Both the position numbers and the translations under genes were made by a program. Positions 32,101 to 42,789 of a stretch of 64,000 bases of DNA are shown in pieces; the first letter of the stretch is position 1, and every line of letters starts with the position of its first letter. Under the pieces are notes generated by a model. That model worked only from the letters and a program-made list of their open reading frames with translations. It had not been told where the DNA came from and did not search any database. Source of the stretch: Elephas maximus indicus (taxonomy: Eukaryota > Chordata > Mammalia > Proboscidea > Elephantidae); assembly GCF_024166365.1 (NCBI RefSeq), contig NC_064827.1, positions 75,841,135-75,905,134 on the forward strand, read 5' to 3'.

Positions 32101-32283
32101 TTAGCTCCTGGTTTTTTGTTTTTAAACAGGCAAGGAAAATCTATTCAAAAAGGATTATTTTAAGGAAGGGGAGAGGGCTAAGGGAAGGGAGAGGAAGGAA
32201 AAAAAGAACATTAGAATGGTAGGGGACCATCACAATGGGGAGAAAGAGGCCAGAACTGTCTGAACTCCTACTGCACTGATGCA

Positions 32284-32960
32284 GAGGTTGGGAAGGGTTT
32301 TTTGGGGTTCGTGTGTATGTGTGTGTGTGTGTAAAAGTATATACAACAAAACATACACACATTCATATTTTTCTACACGTACAGATCAATGACACTGGTT
32401 ACATTCTTAATACCGTGACACCATTTTTGCTATCTCTACCCATTTTGTTTCACCACCACTAACTTAGACTCTCTGTCCCCTAAATGTCTCCTCTGTGTTT
32501 AGAGTTACTGTTGTCAGTTTGATTTTCATCTGTTTAAATTGAAAGTAAAGAGATTTATTGAGAACAAACGCAGCTCAAGCTGGGACACACTGGATCTCAC
32601 AAAGTGAAAACCAGTGATCTGGAGTCAGCCTACACCTGAGCCAGCCACCCTAGGCATGCCAGGCACCTCAGTTTTGGAACCCTTGCACAATCTCATGTAG
32701 CTAATGCTTTAAAAGAGCACACTGCTCAGGGTGAGCATTCTTTACTAGTTGAACTAAACTGCTATTTAGTTTAAAGATGACTTCACGGGATAGTTTCAGT
32801 TCAAGGCTTGTAATTATCTCAGGGCAATAGATCTGGGGGTTTCCCCAGTCTCAATGGGTTTAGTAAGTCTGGTTTATATAAGAATTTGAAATTCTGTTCC
32901 GCATTTTTCCTCTTTTTGATCAGGTCCCATCTATTGGACCCTTGATTAAAACATTCAGTA
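32284..32960 (-). mobile_element. L1-derived fragments with a (TG)n tract
   Basis: 'tatacaacaaaacatacac' to 'gtttcaccaccac' resembles reverse-complement L1. 32780-32950 ('ttccccagtctcaatgggtttagtaagtctgg', 'tctgttccgcatttttcctc') parallels the L1 3' UTR at 44170-44250. The piece between is not recognised. A TG tract is at 32310-32330. Confidence 0.5.
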
Positions 32961-33845
32961 ATGTTTAGCTCCTGGTTTTGGTGTGATGGGTGTTGGGCAT
33001 GAAGGCAGGTAAGACTGGGGTCTGCAGAAGCTAGTGGGGGCTATGGCAAGTTTTCAACAGGAGAATGACATGATCAGATCTGGGTGTTAGAGAGACTCCC
33101 TGTCTGCAAGGTTGGGTGGCCTGGAAGGGTGAGAAAGAGCCGACACTGCAGTGAGAGGGCAAACCAACACAGCTGGACCCAGCAGGGCATGAGGGTGGGA
33201 CAGATGGAGGATCTGAGAGAGAGTCCGAGGGTAGAGTCAAGAGACTGGGGGGAGGATTAGATGTGGGAGCTGAGGGATAGAGAACACAACCTCCGGATTC
33301 TTGCCAACACAAGAGGTGGAAGGAGGTGTCATTGCTGAGTTGGGGCAGAAAAAGGTGAATTGTGTTTCATGCTTATAGAAACATCCATGATACAAAACAT
33401 AAGGGAAAATGCCCAGCAGGTCACTGGTTATTTGGGCCTGCAGGTCAAAGCTGAGACCCTGCTCCAGTTTCCAACTCTCCCATCTCCTGCCTCTTAGAAT
33501 TTGAGACCCCTGGCTCCCAGGCCTGGTCACAGCTCTGCCAGGTGCTGCAGCTTGGCCTGCAGGAAGGACTGGGCAGCTACATGTGCTGGTGACAGATGCT
33601 TTCATACTCAGCCCAAGTATGGCCTGGGTGTGCCGCTGCCAGCTGGGCATTGCCTCAGCATGAGGAAATGGAAGGAAACGATGCCCACCCGAAGCAGCAG
33701 CCCCATCAATAAGGCCAAGGGCACCCATCCTTCCAGGAAAACAGCCTGGTCACCAGGATACTGCTCACCACCTTGCAGCTGGCCTGGCCCGAAGTGGTGG
33801 TTTACTTTGGCCTCTCTTTTACTCCTGGTGATGACAAAAATGTTC
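32961..33845. other. intergenic, nothing recognised
   Basis: Unique-looking sequence. Overlapping open frames of 146 and 163 codons (33501-33941 +, 33237-33728 -) have no visible domain, no conserved splice context and no start context of note, so no gene is called. Confidence 0.5.
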
Positions 33846-33849
33846 ACCA

Positions 33850-34010
33850 TGCAGTGTCAAATATCTCCTCTGGGTGCTGTGCTAAGACTTCACATTCAGG
33901 CCTATGAGGGAAAAACTTGGTCTTCTCCACTTTACAGATGAGGAACCTGAGGCTGAGCGAGGTGAAGTGACTTCTCCTGGAACATGCAGCTCGTCAGACA
34001 GGCCTGTCCG
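33850..34010 (+). repeat. MIR
   Basis: 'ctccactttacagatgaggaacctgaggctgagcgaggtgaagtgac' is a clear MIR core. Confidence 0.75.
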
Positions 34011-34559
34011 GTCCTGCCCAATCTAATAGCAGGTGTCATTCCAAAATTTCGTTCAAAGAGGCCTTGGATGACCCGCATATACTTTCACCATAACTTCTAG
34101 AGAACATGGAGATTACGTAAAGAGAGGTACACATGTATTTCTGAACTTTGTTTCAGAATTTATTTTTTTAGAAAGAGGTTGCATGGTTCATCTGCTAAAA
34201 ATATTTAAGCATAAGAACTTGGAAGCCCATGGAAGCAGGAAACAATAATTACTGCAAAAGACTTTGTCAGTACAAATGCCTGCCAATTCCCTAGGCCATC
34301 TGGGGAGCCCAGGCCCTGCCCTAGCGCGGCCCTTAGGGACCCCCCACCCCCTCAGAGGTCCTGGCCAAAGCCACTTCCGCGGACAAGGCCCAAGCTCTGA
34401 GCCTGCCTGGAAGCTGGCTGGCTTCCCAGCTGCGGTTTGAGTCCTGGTGTGCCAGGAGCCATCCCACGGTCTGAGGCCTGGCTTTGGCTGGTTCCTTGTC
34501 TCCCAGGGAAAGCTAGGGGAGAACTGAGGCCTGGATGCAGCAGATCGTAGGTTCAAATC

Positions 34560-35010
34560 CTAGCTCCACCTCCTACAGGCCCATGAGACCTGAGTGTGGG
34601 CTATGGAACCAGACCCTGGTATAGAATTCGGACTCTGCCACTTCCCAGCTTCGTGGCCTTGGGTAGCTCCTGGCCCTCTACACTTCAGTTTCCTCACCTC
34701 TCATATGACGGTGAGAATGGCACTGACCTCACAGGGTTGTGGTGGTCATTAGCTGACCCAATATGTATAAAGCGTTCAGAACAAGGTCTGGCACAGACTG
34801 AGAGCCAGTAAATGTAGGATATTGCCATTGCTAACTGTTTTTGAACAGTGCCACTTTCCTTCCTGAGTCTCAGCTTCCCCATCTGTAAAATGGGAATGAT
34901 ACTAGACCTACCTCAGAGTGCCGATGGGCTGACTAGATGAGGTTATGCATGCAACGCACTTGGCACCGGTGTATGGTAATTAGTAAATGCTCAGCACATT
35001 ATTAGCAATT
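34560..35010 (-). repeat. two adjacent MIR copies
   Basis: The first has 'ctctgccacttcccagcttcgtggccttgg' and 'agtttcctcacctctc'. The second has 'gtctcagcttccccatctgtaaaatgggaatgatac' and 'taattagtaaatgctcagca'. Same orientation. Confidence 0.75.
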
Positions 35011-35389
35011 ATTTATGTTATCCTACGGCCCTTCTGGGAGCCTCATACTCTGGCAAAACTGCCTGAGAAGGAAGCAAAGACACAGCATTTAATCATTCCC
35101 AGAGCAAGGGTGGCCAGGAGCCCTGAGGCTCTGTAAGAGCTTTCCTAAACGGCACACACAGATGGCACACAACTTGGGCCAATGGAAGGGTGGGAAAGCA
35201 GCTTGCTCTGGTAAAAAGCAAGGGACTTGGCAGCAGGGAATTCTGGGAGAGGAGGAGGCTGGGAGGGTGTTAGTTGTGGGGTTAGAGGACTGGACTCGGG
35301 GCGGGGAGGGCAGACAGCAAGACCTAGGGTGTGGAGGATTGAGCAGCCTGGAACCTGAGCTGGTGGGTAGGAGGGGTGCAGGGTTCCAA

Positions 35390-35560
35390 TCTGGCTGTAA
35401 ACTCAATGAGTTACTGCCCACCTGAGCTGCACTTTCCTTATCTGTCAAATGGGGCCGACGATGCATTCGGTGACTCAGACAACACATGCACACTTCCTGC
35501 CAGGGAACACAGCGAGAACTCCGTGTCAGGCGCAAAGTAGGTGCTCAATAACAGGGCCAT
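35390..35560 (-). repeat. MIR fragment
   Basis: 'cactttccttatctgtcaaatggggccgacgatg' and 'caaagtaggtgctcaataa' are reverse-complement MIR. Confidence 0.6.
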
Positions 35561-36114
35561 TATGAGAACCTGGAAGCCTGATCAGGTGTAGGGCAGAAGT
35601 GGAATACAGACCCACGTAACTGCGCTTGACACAAGCCCCAAGCAAGAGGCATTTGGTGGAGGTCCCCCTGAACCTGGCCTTTATGGGATGTCTTGTGCCT
35701 CCCTGCTCGGCTGCCTCCTTAGTCTGAGCAGGCCCAAGTTCCCTGGGTTCCCAGGGAGCTCAAATGAGGAGGTGAATTTCCCAGAATAGGGATGGGCACG
35801 GTTGTGGTGCCAGCAGGTGCTGGAGAGGGGCCCTGTGATTGAGGCTGCCCACCTGGCAGCCTTCTGCACCCCTCTGTGCCCTGCAAACCATTTCTTGCTG
35901 AGACTTACAGGGGCCCCTCCTCTGCCCAGCTGGTATCAGGATCATTAAACGCTCCTCACCAGGGCTCAGACTCGGTCTTGCTGTGCTGGGAGTTCTGCCA
36001 GTAGCCTTGCTCCCCTCCCAGTGCTGGGACTGCAGTCTCCAGCCACAGGGGCCCTGTCTGGGCCTGGCACATAGCCCAACTTTATCTTCGGGGGAATTCA
36101 TTCCAAAGACTTTT

Positions 36115-36290
36115 ATTAATAACAACAGTAATTTTGCATTTATTGTGTGCCAGGCACTGAACTAAGCTCTTACCTGCATAGAAAATTCCCTCAGCCCCTG
36201 TGAGGTGGGTCCCATGACCCCATTCCTAAACAAGGAGACCAGGCTCAGACACATCCAATGCCTTACCTAGGGCCACACAGTGAGGGTTCA
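36115..36290 (+). repeat. MIR
   Basis: 'tttattgtgtgccaggcactgaactaagc', 'ccattcctaaacaaggagacc' and 'tagggccacacagtgagg' match MIR. Confidence 0.7.
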
Positions 36291-36755
36291 ACCCAGTCTA
36301 ACACCAGATGCCCCTCGCTCAGGGACCACTCTGTCTTTGATTCCGTGGAAAGAGCACTGGTTTGGGAGTCCATAGGCCTGGGCGACCTTGGACCACTTTC
36401 CTACAGCAAAGATGAGTCCTGCACAGCCTGCTCTAGATGGGATCTTGTGTAGGGACTACGACCCCCACTTCATAGCTGGGAAACAGACCTGGACAGGTGA
36501 AAGAGCAGCCTGGGTCCTAAAGATACATCTGGGAAAGTGGGAAATATGACCTTTGTTCTGTGTCTAAATGTACACCCCAGAATGTTATCATCTTTGGGGA
36601 GCAGAATTTGGGGTGTCTTTTATCTTTTTCTTACTGTCTAGTATTTTCTAAAATTGTACATGTATAACTTATAATCACAAAAAATATTAAATGATTTTCA
36701 TTTTGAACAAAATGAGACTTCTTTTCTGAGAAAATGTCAACCTAAATACACAAAG

Positions 36756-36916
36756 GAAACCCTGATGGGGTAGTGGTTAAGTGCTACGGCTGTTAACCAA
36801 AACGTCAGCATTTCGAATCCACCAGACGATCCTTGGAAACTCTATGGGGCAGTTCTACTCTGTCCTATAGGGTCACTATGAGCCAGAATCAACTCAACGG
36901 CGATGGGTTTGGTCTT
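36756..36916 (+). mobile_element. AfroSINE-type SINE
   Basis: Plus-strand: 'ggaaaccctgatggggtagtgg', 'tcagcatttcgaatccacc', 'tcctatagggtcactatgag' and 'aacggcgatgggtttgg'. The middle 'cttccgtaaag' segment is absent. Confidence 0.9.
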
Positions 36917-37028
36917 GCTAAATAGACAAGACATTGGAAAAAAAAAAAAAACCCTTGTTCTTCAAAGCGCTGAAGAAGCTATAACTGTCAAAAGATTCAG
37001 AAAAAAAAAAGTAAGTAGAGGATAGATG

Positions 37029-37182
37029 GAAAGCCTGGCGGTGCAGTGGTTAAGGCTGCTAACCAAAAGGTAAGCAGTTTGAATCCATCAGGAGCTCCTT
37101 GAAAACTCTATGGGGCAGTTCTATTCTGTCCTATAGGGTCAGCTTTGAGTCGGAATCAACTCGACAGCAATGGGTTTGGGTT
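37029..37182 (+). mobile_element. AfroSINE-type SINE
   Basis: Plus-strand copy of the same short form: 'aagcctggcggtgcagtggtt', 'agcagtttgaatccatc', 'gtcggaatcaactcgacagc'. 'gatagatgg' at 37021 recurs after the tail and is probably the target site. Confidence 0.88.
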
Positions 37183-37209
37183 TAAGGTGATAGATGATAG
37201 ATGGATGGA

Positions 37210-37861
37210 TGTTATTACGAGTTGCATTGTGTCCCCTCAAAATATGTGTTGTAAACCCTAACCCTTATACCTGTGGTTAGGAGCCCTGGTGGCGCAGTGA
37301 TTAAGCACTTGGCCGCTAACCAAAAAGTTGGCAGTTTGAACCAATCAGCCGCTCCTTGGGAGAAAGATAAGACAGTCCGCTTCCATAAAAGATTACAGCC
37401 CTGGAAACCCTATGGGGCAGTTCTGCTCTGTCCTACAGTTTCCCTATGATTCAGAATCCACTCATAGGCAATGGGTTTATATACCTGTGGTTATAATCCC
37501 ATTTGGGAATGGGTTTTCTTTGTTATGTTAATTAGGCAGTATCAGCGTAGGGTGTTTCTCAAATCAATCCCTTTTGAGATATAAAAGAGCAGATTATGCA
37601 AGTAGCAAAAAGTAGAGTAGGCGGAAGACATGGCACATGAGATCCCCAAGGAACCAAGAAACACAAGCTGCAGAGAGACAAGGCCCTTCCCCTAGTTCGA
37701 AGAGAAAGAGAAAGCCTTCCCCTAGAGCCTGCACCCTGAATTCAGACTTCCAGCCTGAATTCAGACTTCCAGCCTCCTAAACAGTGAGCAAATAAGTTTC
37801 TGTTCCTTAAAGCCACCGACTGGTGGCATTTCTGTTATAGCAACACTGGATAACTAAGACA
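37210..37861 (+). mobile_element. solo LTR (ERVL/MaLR-like) with nested SINE
   Basis: TG...CA ends: 'tgttattacgagttgcattg' to 'ggataactaagaca'. Same family as the minus-strand LTR at 28145. It contains a 19-bp tandem duplication ('ctgaattcagacttccagc' at 37736-37773). No internal genes. Flanking 5-mers do not match clearly. Confidence 0.75.
37280..37479 (+). mobile_element. AfroSINE-type SINE inside the LTR
   Basis: Plus-strand full-length copy, head 'ggagccctggtggcgcagtg', tail 'cataggcaatgggttta'. A perfect 14-bp duplication 'tatacctgtggtta' at 37266-37279 and 37480-37493 is LTR sequence, so the SINE is younger. Confidence 0.95.
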
Positions 37862-38222
37862 ATAAAAAAAAAAAAAGACAATAGATAAAACAAATGCTAT
37901 AAGAGCTAAACTATTGGTGAATCTAGGTGGAAGATAAATGGATGTTCATTCTAGTGACACTTGGAACTTCTCTGTGAGTTTGACATTCATTGTTCTAAAT
38001 AAAAAGTTGGTCTGGGGGATAAAAATTAAAAATAACCAGAGGGGGAAGTGGATGGCTATATAGACGGGCCATCCACCTAACTTAGGTGATGGGTAGGTGG
38101 GGAAAAAACGTCACATAAAGTCACCTTGAGTTGGACTTGAGTCGATGGCAACTAACAATTTCTAGGGCAATCACTAAGAAAACAGACCATGTGTAATTTC
38201 CAAACTACTAGTTGTTGTCAAT

Positions 38223-39046
38223 CCTGAACGGGGCATCAGGATTGGAGGAAGACTTATTAACAACCTGCGTTATGCAGATGACACAACCTTGCTTGCTGAA
38301 AGTGAAGAGGACTTGAAGCACTTACTGATGAAGATCAAAGACCACAGCCTTCAGTATGGATTGCACCTCAACATAAAGAAAACAAAATTCTCACAACTGG
38401 ATCAATGAGCAACATCATGATAAACAGAGAAAATATTGAAGTTGTCAAAGATTTCATTTTACTTGGATCCACAATCAACAGCCATGGAAGCAGCAGTCAA
38501 GAAATCAAAAGACACATTGCATTGGGTAAATCTGCTGCAAAGGACCCCTTCAAAGTGTTGAAGAGCAAAGATGTCACCCTGAAGACTAAGGTGCGCCTGA
38601 CCCAAGCCATGGTATTTTCAATCGCATTATATGCATGTGAAAGCTGGACAATGAATAAGGAAGACCGAAGAAGAGTTGACGCCTTTGAATTGTTGTGTTG
38701 GCAAAGACTATTGAGTATACCATGGACTGCCAAAAGAACGAACAAATCTTTCTTGGAAGAAGTGCGGCCAGAATGCTCCTTAGAGGCAAGGATGGCGAAA
38801 CTGCGTCTTACATACTTTGGACATGTTGTCAGGGAGGATCAGTCCCTGGAGAAGGACATCTTGCTTGGCAGAGTACAGGGTCAGCAGAAAAGAGGAAGAC
38901 CCTCAACGAGGTGGATTGACACAGTGGCTGCAACGATGAACTCAAGCAGGATAACAATTGTAAGGATGGCACAGGACCAGGCAGTGTTTTGTTCTGTTGT
39001 GCATAGGGTCACTATGAGTCGGAACTGACTCGACGGCACCTAACAA
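38223..39046 (+). mobile_element. RTE LINE 3' part, nested in the SINE
   Basis: It contains the catalytic RT box (NLRYADDTTLLAESEED) near 38265 and the RTE C-terminal region to the 3' tail 'gactcgacggcacctaac'. 6-bp target duplication 'gtcaat' at 38217-38222 and 39047-39052, which is SINE sequence. Confidence 0.9.
38405..39028 (+). pseudogene. RTE ORF C-terminal part, long open remnant
   Basis: A 207-codon open frame with no RT catalytic core, starting in MSNIMINRENIEVVKDFILLG and covering KSAAKDPFKVLKSKDVTLKTK, ALYACESWTMNKEDRRR, CWQRLLSIPWTAKRTN, FGHVVREDQSLEKDIL and KRGRPSTRWIDTV. The YADD region lies just upstream in another frame, separated by a small indel near 38385. The long open frame indicates a relatively young copy. 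Not a host gene. Confidence 0.9.
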
Positions 39047-39246
39047 GTCAATTACAACTCATGGCGACTCCATATGTTTCAAAGTTGAACTGCACTCTAT
39101 AGGGTTTTCATGGCTGTGACCTTTTGAAAGCATATTGCCAGGCCTTTCTTCCACAGTGCCTCTGGGTGGGTTCAAACTGCCAAAATTTCAGTTAGTCACC
39201 CAGCGCTTAATCATTTGCACTACCCAGAGACTTTCCAAACTACTAG

Positions 39247-40043
39247 AGGGAGAAACAGATAATCAGAATAAGACAAGAAAGGACAGAAAGAGAACTGTAG
39301 AGCAAATAAAAAAAATAGACGGCACAAAAGGTAGCTTTAAATACTCAAGTAAAGCAGTAATTACATTAAGCGTGAATGGGCTAAATGATCGAATTAAAAA
39401 AGGCATTTCAAAATCAAATGATATTGAAATGCTGGTGCATGCCACAATATAGGTGAACCTTAAAAACATCATGTTGAGCGAAATAAGTCAGTTGTAAAAT
39501 GACGAATAATATATAACCTCACTTATGTGAAATAAGCAAATATAGAGAAACCAAAGATTATTAGCGGTTACCAGGGGTGGGAGGGAGGGGCAAAGTGGGA
39601 GGTTTTGCTTAGGGGACATTGAGTTTACGTTAATGGTGGTGGAATAATTTGGAAAAGGATAGCGATAATGGTTGTACGACATGAAGAATGTAATTAATAC
39701 CACTGAATTATGCATGTAGAAAATGTTGAATTAGTAAATGTTCTGTTGTGTATATTTTCATTATTAAAAAAAGATACAGAAAGATCGAAAGTAAACAGAT
39801 GGAAAAAAGATATACCACGCAAATAATATCCAATAGAAAACTGGTATTGCTTTTTTAGTAGCAGACAAAATAAACTTTAAGGCCGGAACTTTTACTAGAA
39901 GAAGGGCAATTTATATTGACAAGAGGTTATTTGCCAGGAAAATTAATTTTTAAATTATATGCACCTAATAAAGTAACTTCAAAATATATAAAGCAAATAT
40001 TGGAAGAAAAACAAGGATAAACAGGCAAACTTCAAATCATAAT
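39247..40043 (+). mobile_element. L1 fragments
   Basis: 'gtgaatgggctaaatg' and 'caaataaaaaaaatagacgg' resemble L1 ORF2. 39440-39780 ('ttgagcgaaataagtcag', 'ggttaccaggggtggg') is an L1 3' region; from 39780, 'aaagatataccacgcaaata' is again ORF2-like. Rearranged and dead. Confidence 0.65.
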
Positions 40044-40208
40044 AAACCAAAACCAAACCTGTTGCTGTCAATTCCAACTCATAGCAACCCTATAGGACAG
40101 AATAGAACTGCCCCCTAGGGTCTCCAAGGAGCAGCTGTTGAATTTGAACTGCCGACCTTTTGGTTAGCAGCCTGAGCTCTTATATAAACGCTGTGCCAAC
40201 AGGGTCCC
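40044..40208 (-). mobile_element. AfroSINE-type SINE
   Basis: Minus strand, 'accaaaaccaaacctg' to 'cgctgtgccaacagggtcccc'. Confidence 0.88.
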
Positions 40209-40218
40209 CATAATCATC

Positions 40219-40372
40219 ATACCCATTGCTGTCCAGTTGATTCCGACTCATAGAGACCCTATATAGCAGAGAAGAACTGCCCCACAGGGTCTTCAAGGAG
40301 CACATGGTGGATTTGAACTGCCCACCTTTTGATTAGCAGCTGTAGCTCTTAACCACTACGCCACGAGGGTAA
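40219..40372 (-). mobile_element. AfroSINE-type SINE, tandem neighbour
   Basis: Minus strand, 'acccattgctgtccag' to 'accactacgccacgaggg'. Separated from the previous SINE by about 10 bp of AT-rich sequence, suggesting insertion near the same A-rich target. Confidence 0.88.
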
Positions 40373-40740
40373 TATATTTTTCTCAGTATTTGATAGAAAA
40401 GGCAGGAAAAACAAAATCAGTGAGAATCTAGAAGAGTAAACAAGGTAGACAAATCTGACCTAATGGACTCATCTAGAACCCTACAGCCCACACCTGCAGA
40501 AGGCACAGCCTTATTTGTGACGCAACATTACAAAAACTTACCACATGCTGGGCCGTAAAGCAAGTCCCAACAAATTTCAAAGGCTTGAAATTGTTCTGAG
40601 CATGTTTTGACCACATTCAATCTAGAAATAAATTACAAAAGAAGGAAACTAAAAACTAGAAAATCCCCATACATTCGGAAATTAAGAAACACACTTCAGA
40701 GAAGAAATCATGACGAAAAACTCAAAAACATTCAAAAGTA
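40373..40740 (+). mobile_element. L1 ORF2-like fragment
   Basis: 'acaaatctgacctaatgg', 'accacatgctgggccgtaaagc' and 'gaaattaagaaacacac' are in the usual order of the L1 ORF2 region between endonuclease and reverse transcriptase. It is interrupted by the preceding SINEs. Confidence 0.6.
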
Positions 40741-40854
40741 GAGGAACTCAGGATCTGGGAGAGGGGCAGCTGCCTGGAAACCCCATCTGCCCTGATTTGT
40801 GGAAACAGTGCAATGTGTGGCTGTCTTGCCTTTTTACTGATTTGTGTTTCTAAG

Positions 40855-41138
40855 CCAGAGTTTACTGAGCACCTAGTGTGTGCCAGGCCTTTTGCACTCT
40901 CCTGTTACTGCTCACTGTGGTAGGTCCAGTTATCATCGGCGTTCCATAGAGGAGAAAACTGAGGCTTGGAGAGGGCAACTCACCTGAAATTGCCCAGCTA
41001 AAAAGGAGCCCAGGGCTGTCAGATTCCATGTTTTTAATTACCTGCTAGGCTGGTACAATTAATACTCCCGTTTTTCAGATAAGAAAACTGAGGCTTATGG
41101 CATGAGGCTAATTAAGTGGTAGGACTGAGATTTGATCC
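40855..41138 (+). repeat. MIR copies
   Basis: 'agtttactgagcacctagtgtgtgccagg' and 'gaggagaaaactgaggcttggagagggcaac' form one MIR. A second, 'tcagataagaaaactgaggct', runs into the SINE at 41139. Confidence 0.75.
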
Positions 41139-41301
41139 CAAGCCCTGCTAGTGCAGTGGTTAAGAGCTTGGCTGCTAACCAAAAGGTCTGCGGTTCATAT
41201 CTACCACTTGCCCCTCAGAAGCCCTGTGGGGCAGTCTACTTTGTCCTACTATATGTTGGAATTGACTCCACGGCAGCTGCTTCGGTTTTTTTTTTTTTTT
41301 G
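41139..41301 (+). mobile_element. AfroSINE-type SINE in a MIR
   Basis: Plus strand: 'aagccctgctagtgcagtgg', 'ggtctgcggttcatatctacc', 'gttggaattgactccacgg', with a T-run tail. Confidence 0.88.
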
Positions 41302-41905
41302 TCTAGATGAGTGTTAGGCCTTTACAGAGAGAAAAAGTGAGGCCGAGGTGCTGCTAGAACCTCTTAGGAACCCAGAGCTGGTAGTGGTAAGAGGCTGAGA
41401 TTCAGGCCTGAGCTTCCGGAAAGGGAAACAAGACTGAGAGGAAATGACCACAAATGTCTTCTACCCCCACCCAGACAGGAAAGGAAGAACAATACCCCAA
41501 ACAGACTGAAGGAGAGGGCTTGCCCCCAGCCCCCTGCCTGGGAGACATAGCGGCCTGGCTGGCAGGGCTGACAGGAGCCCATTATCATGAGGTCTTGGGG
41601 TGGGGGCAGCTGAGCAAGAAGCCGGGCCCCTAGAACCTACACAAAACAACCATTGAGGAAGTACAGGGCCTGAGAGGGAGCTGCTGTGATCAGGCTCTGA
41701 GTGGATGAGGGAGGGGCTCTCTGCCGGGTATGCAAGCCACCAACCCTCTCAACTTGCTGCTGAGGAAGGCGAGGCCCAGACAAGCTAAGACACTGGCCTG
41801 GGATCATGCAGCCAGTCAGCACCCATTACTCTGACTGCTAGATGGAGAACTGGGCGGCACCCATTGGGGGCCGATGTGATGTTCCAGGCATAAGCAGATG
41901 AGCCC
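41302..41905. other. intergenic, nothing recognised
   Basis: GC-rich sequence. Part (41730-41850, 'aggaaggcgaggcccagacaagc') may be a MIR remnant. No gene supported. Confidence 0.45.
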
Positions 41906-42117
41906 AAACCAAAAAATCAAACCCATTGCCCTCAAGCCAATTCCAACTCATAGCAACCCTATAGGACAGAGTAGAACTGTGCCGTAGGATTTCCAAAGCT
42001 GTAAATCTTCACGAAAACAGATCAGCACATCTTTTACCCACAGAAGCGCTGGTGGATTTGAACTGCCAACCTTTCAGTTAGCAGCCTAGCACTTAACAAC
42101 TGCGCCACCAGGGCTCC
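41906..42117 (-). mobile_element. AfroSINE-type SINE
   Basis: Full-length minus-strand copy, 'accaaaaaatcaaaccc' to 'ctgcgccaccagggctcct'. Flanks 'cagatgagccc' and 'cagatacgccc' may be a decayed target duplication. Confidence 0.92.
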
Positions 42118-42789
42118 TTCAGATACGCCCAAGAACCCACAGGTTGCCAACTCCAGGTGGCTCAGAGCAGCCCCTAATCCAGAAAAGTCCAGCAAGGTGC
42201 TTAAGATCACACAGCAAGTGGAAGCTGCTGGTATCACCCTGCCCTGCCAGGACTGCTCCACTTTTGGGCCTCAGCTCTGTTTCCCACCCCACCCCCACTG
42301 CCTCAGGCCCCCACTCACCAGCTGTCTACTTGGAGGGCAGTGCAAGGCTGGTCAGATTTCCACAGAACACAAGGGAGCCAGGTGTAGCTGGGACAGCTGG
42401 GAGGGCAGGTGGGCAGAGGGGCTGGTAGCTGGAAGAGGCTTCAGCCAGCAATGGACATGACAGCAGCTGCCCCACACCTGCTCTGGGCTGTCTGAAGGGA
42501 GGCAGGCATCCCTGGTAGACCAGATCCTGGGCCCACGTTCCCAGCTCTGTCACTGAAACTGGCTTCTGGACCTGGTTGAGTCCCTTCCTCTCAAGGACCC
42601 TTGATTTCCCCATCTGCACTGGTACCCACTTGATGTGATGACATAATGTGGCCTTCACAGCTCAGCGCCTGGTGGCACTGTGATGATTGGGTTATTATAT
42701 TACCTTCTGGTAGCCAGGAAAAGGTCAGAAGGCCAGAGATCCTGTGCAGGGAGGCCTGGCAAGCTGCTTGACTCCTGGAGCCTCAGTTC
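42118..42789. other. intergenic, nothing recognised
   Basis: No gene; faint MIR-like words (42180-42240, 'aagatcacacagcaagtgg'). Confidence 0.45.

Larger units (their letters stand above)
38212..39231 (-). mobile_element. AfroSINE-type SINE (older subtype) interrupted by an RTE LINE
   Basis: SINE parts 38212-38222 and 39047-39231 (minus strand, 'gtcaattacaactcatgg' to 'catttgcactacccagagac'). A perfect 15-bp duplication 'tttccaaactactag' at 38197-38211 and 39232-39246 brackets the whole block. The RTE at 38223-39046 sits inside. Confidence 0.9.

Noticed and set aside
33237-33941. Overlapping 163- and 146-codon frames as a gene
   Set aside because: They are on opposite strands, have no domain, and nothing in human synteny is expected here.
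37280-37350. tRNA gene
   Set aside because: Box A- and B-like motifs are those of a tRNA-derived SINE head; no cloverleaf with intact acceptor stem, and many dispersed copies.
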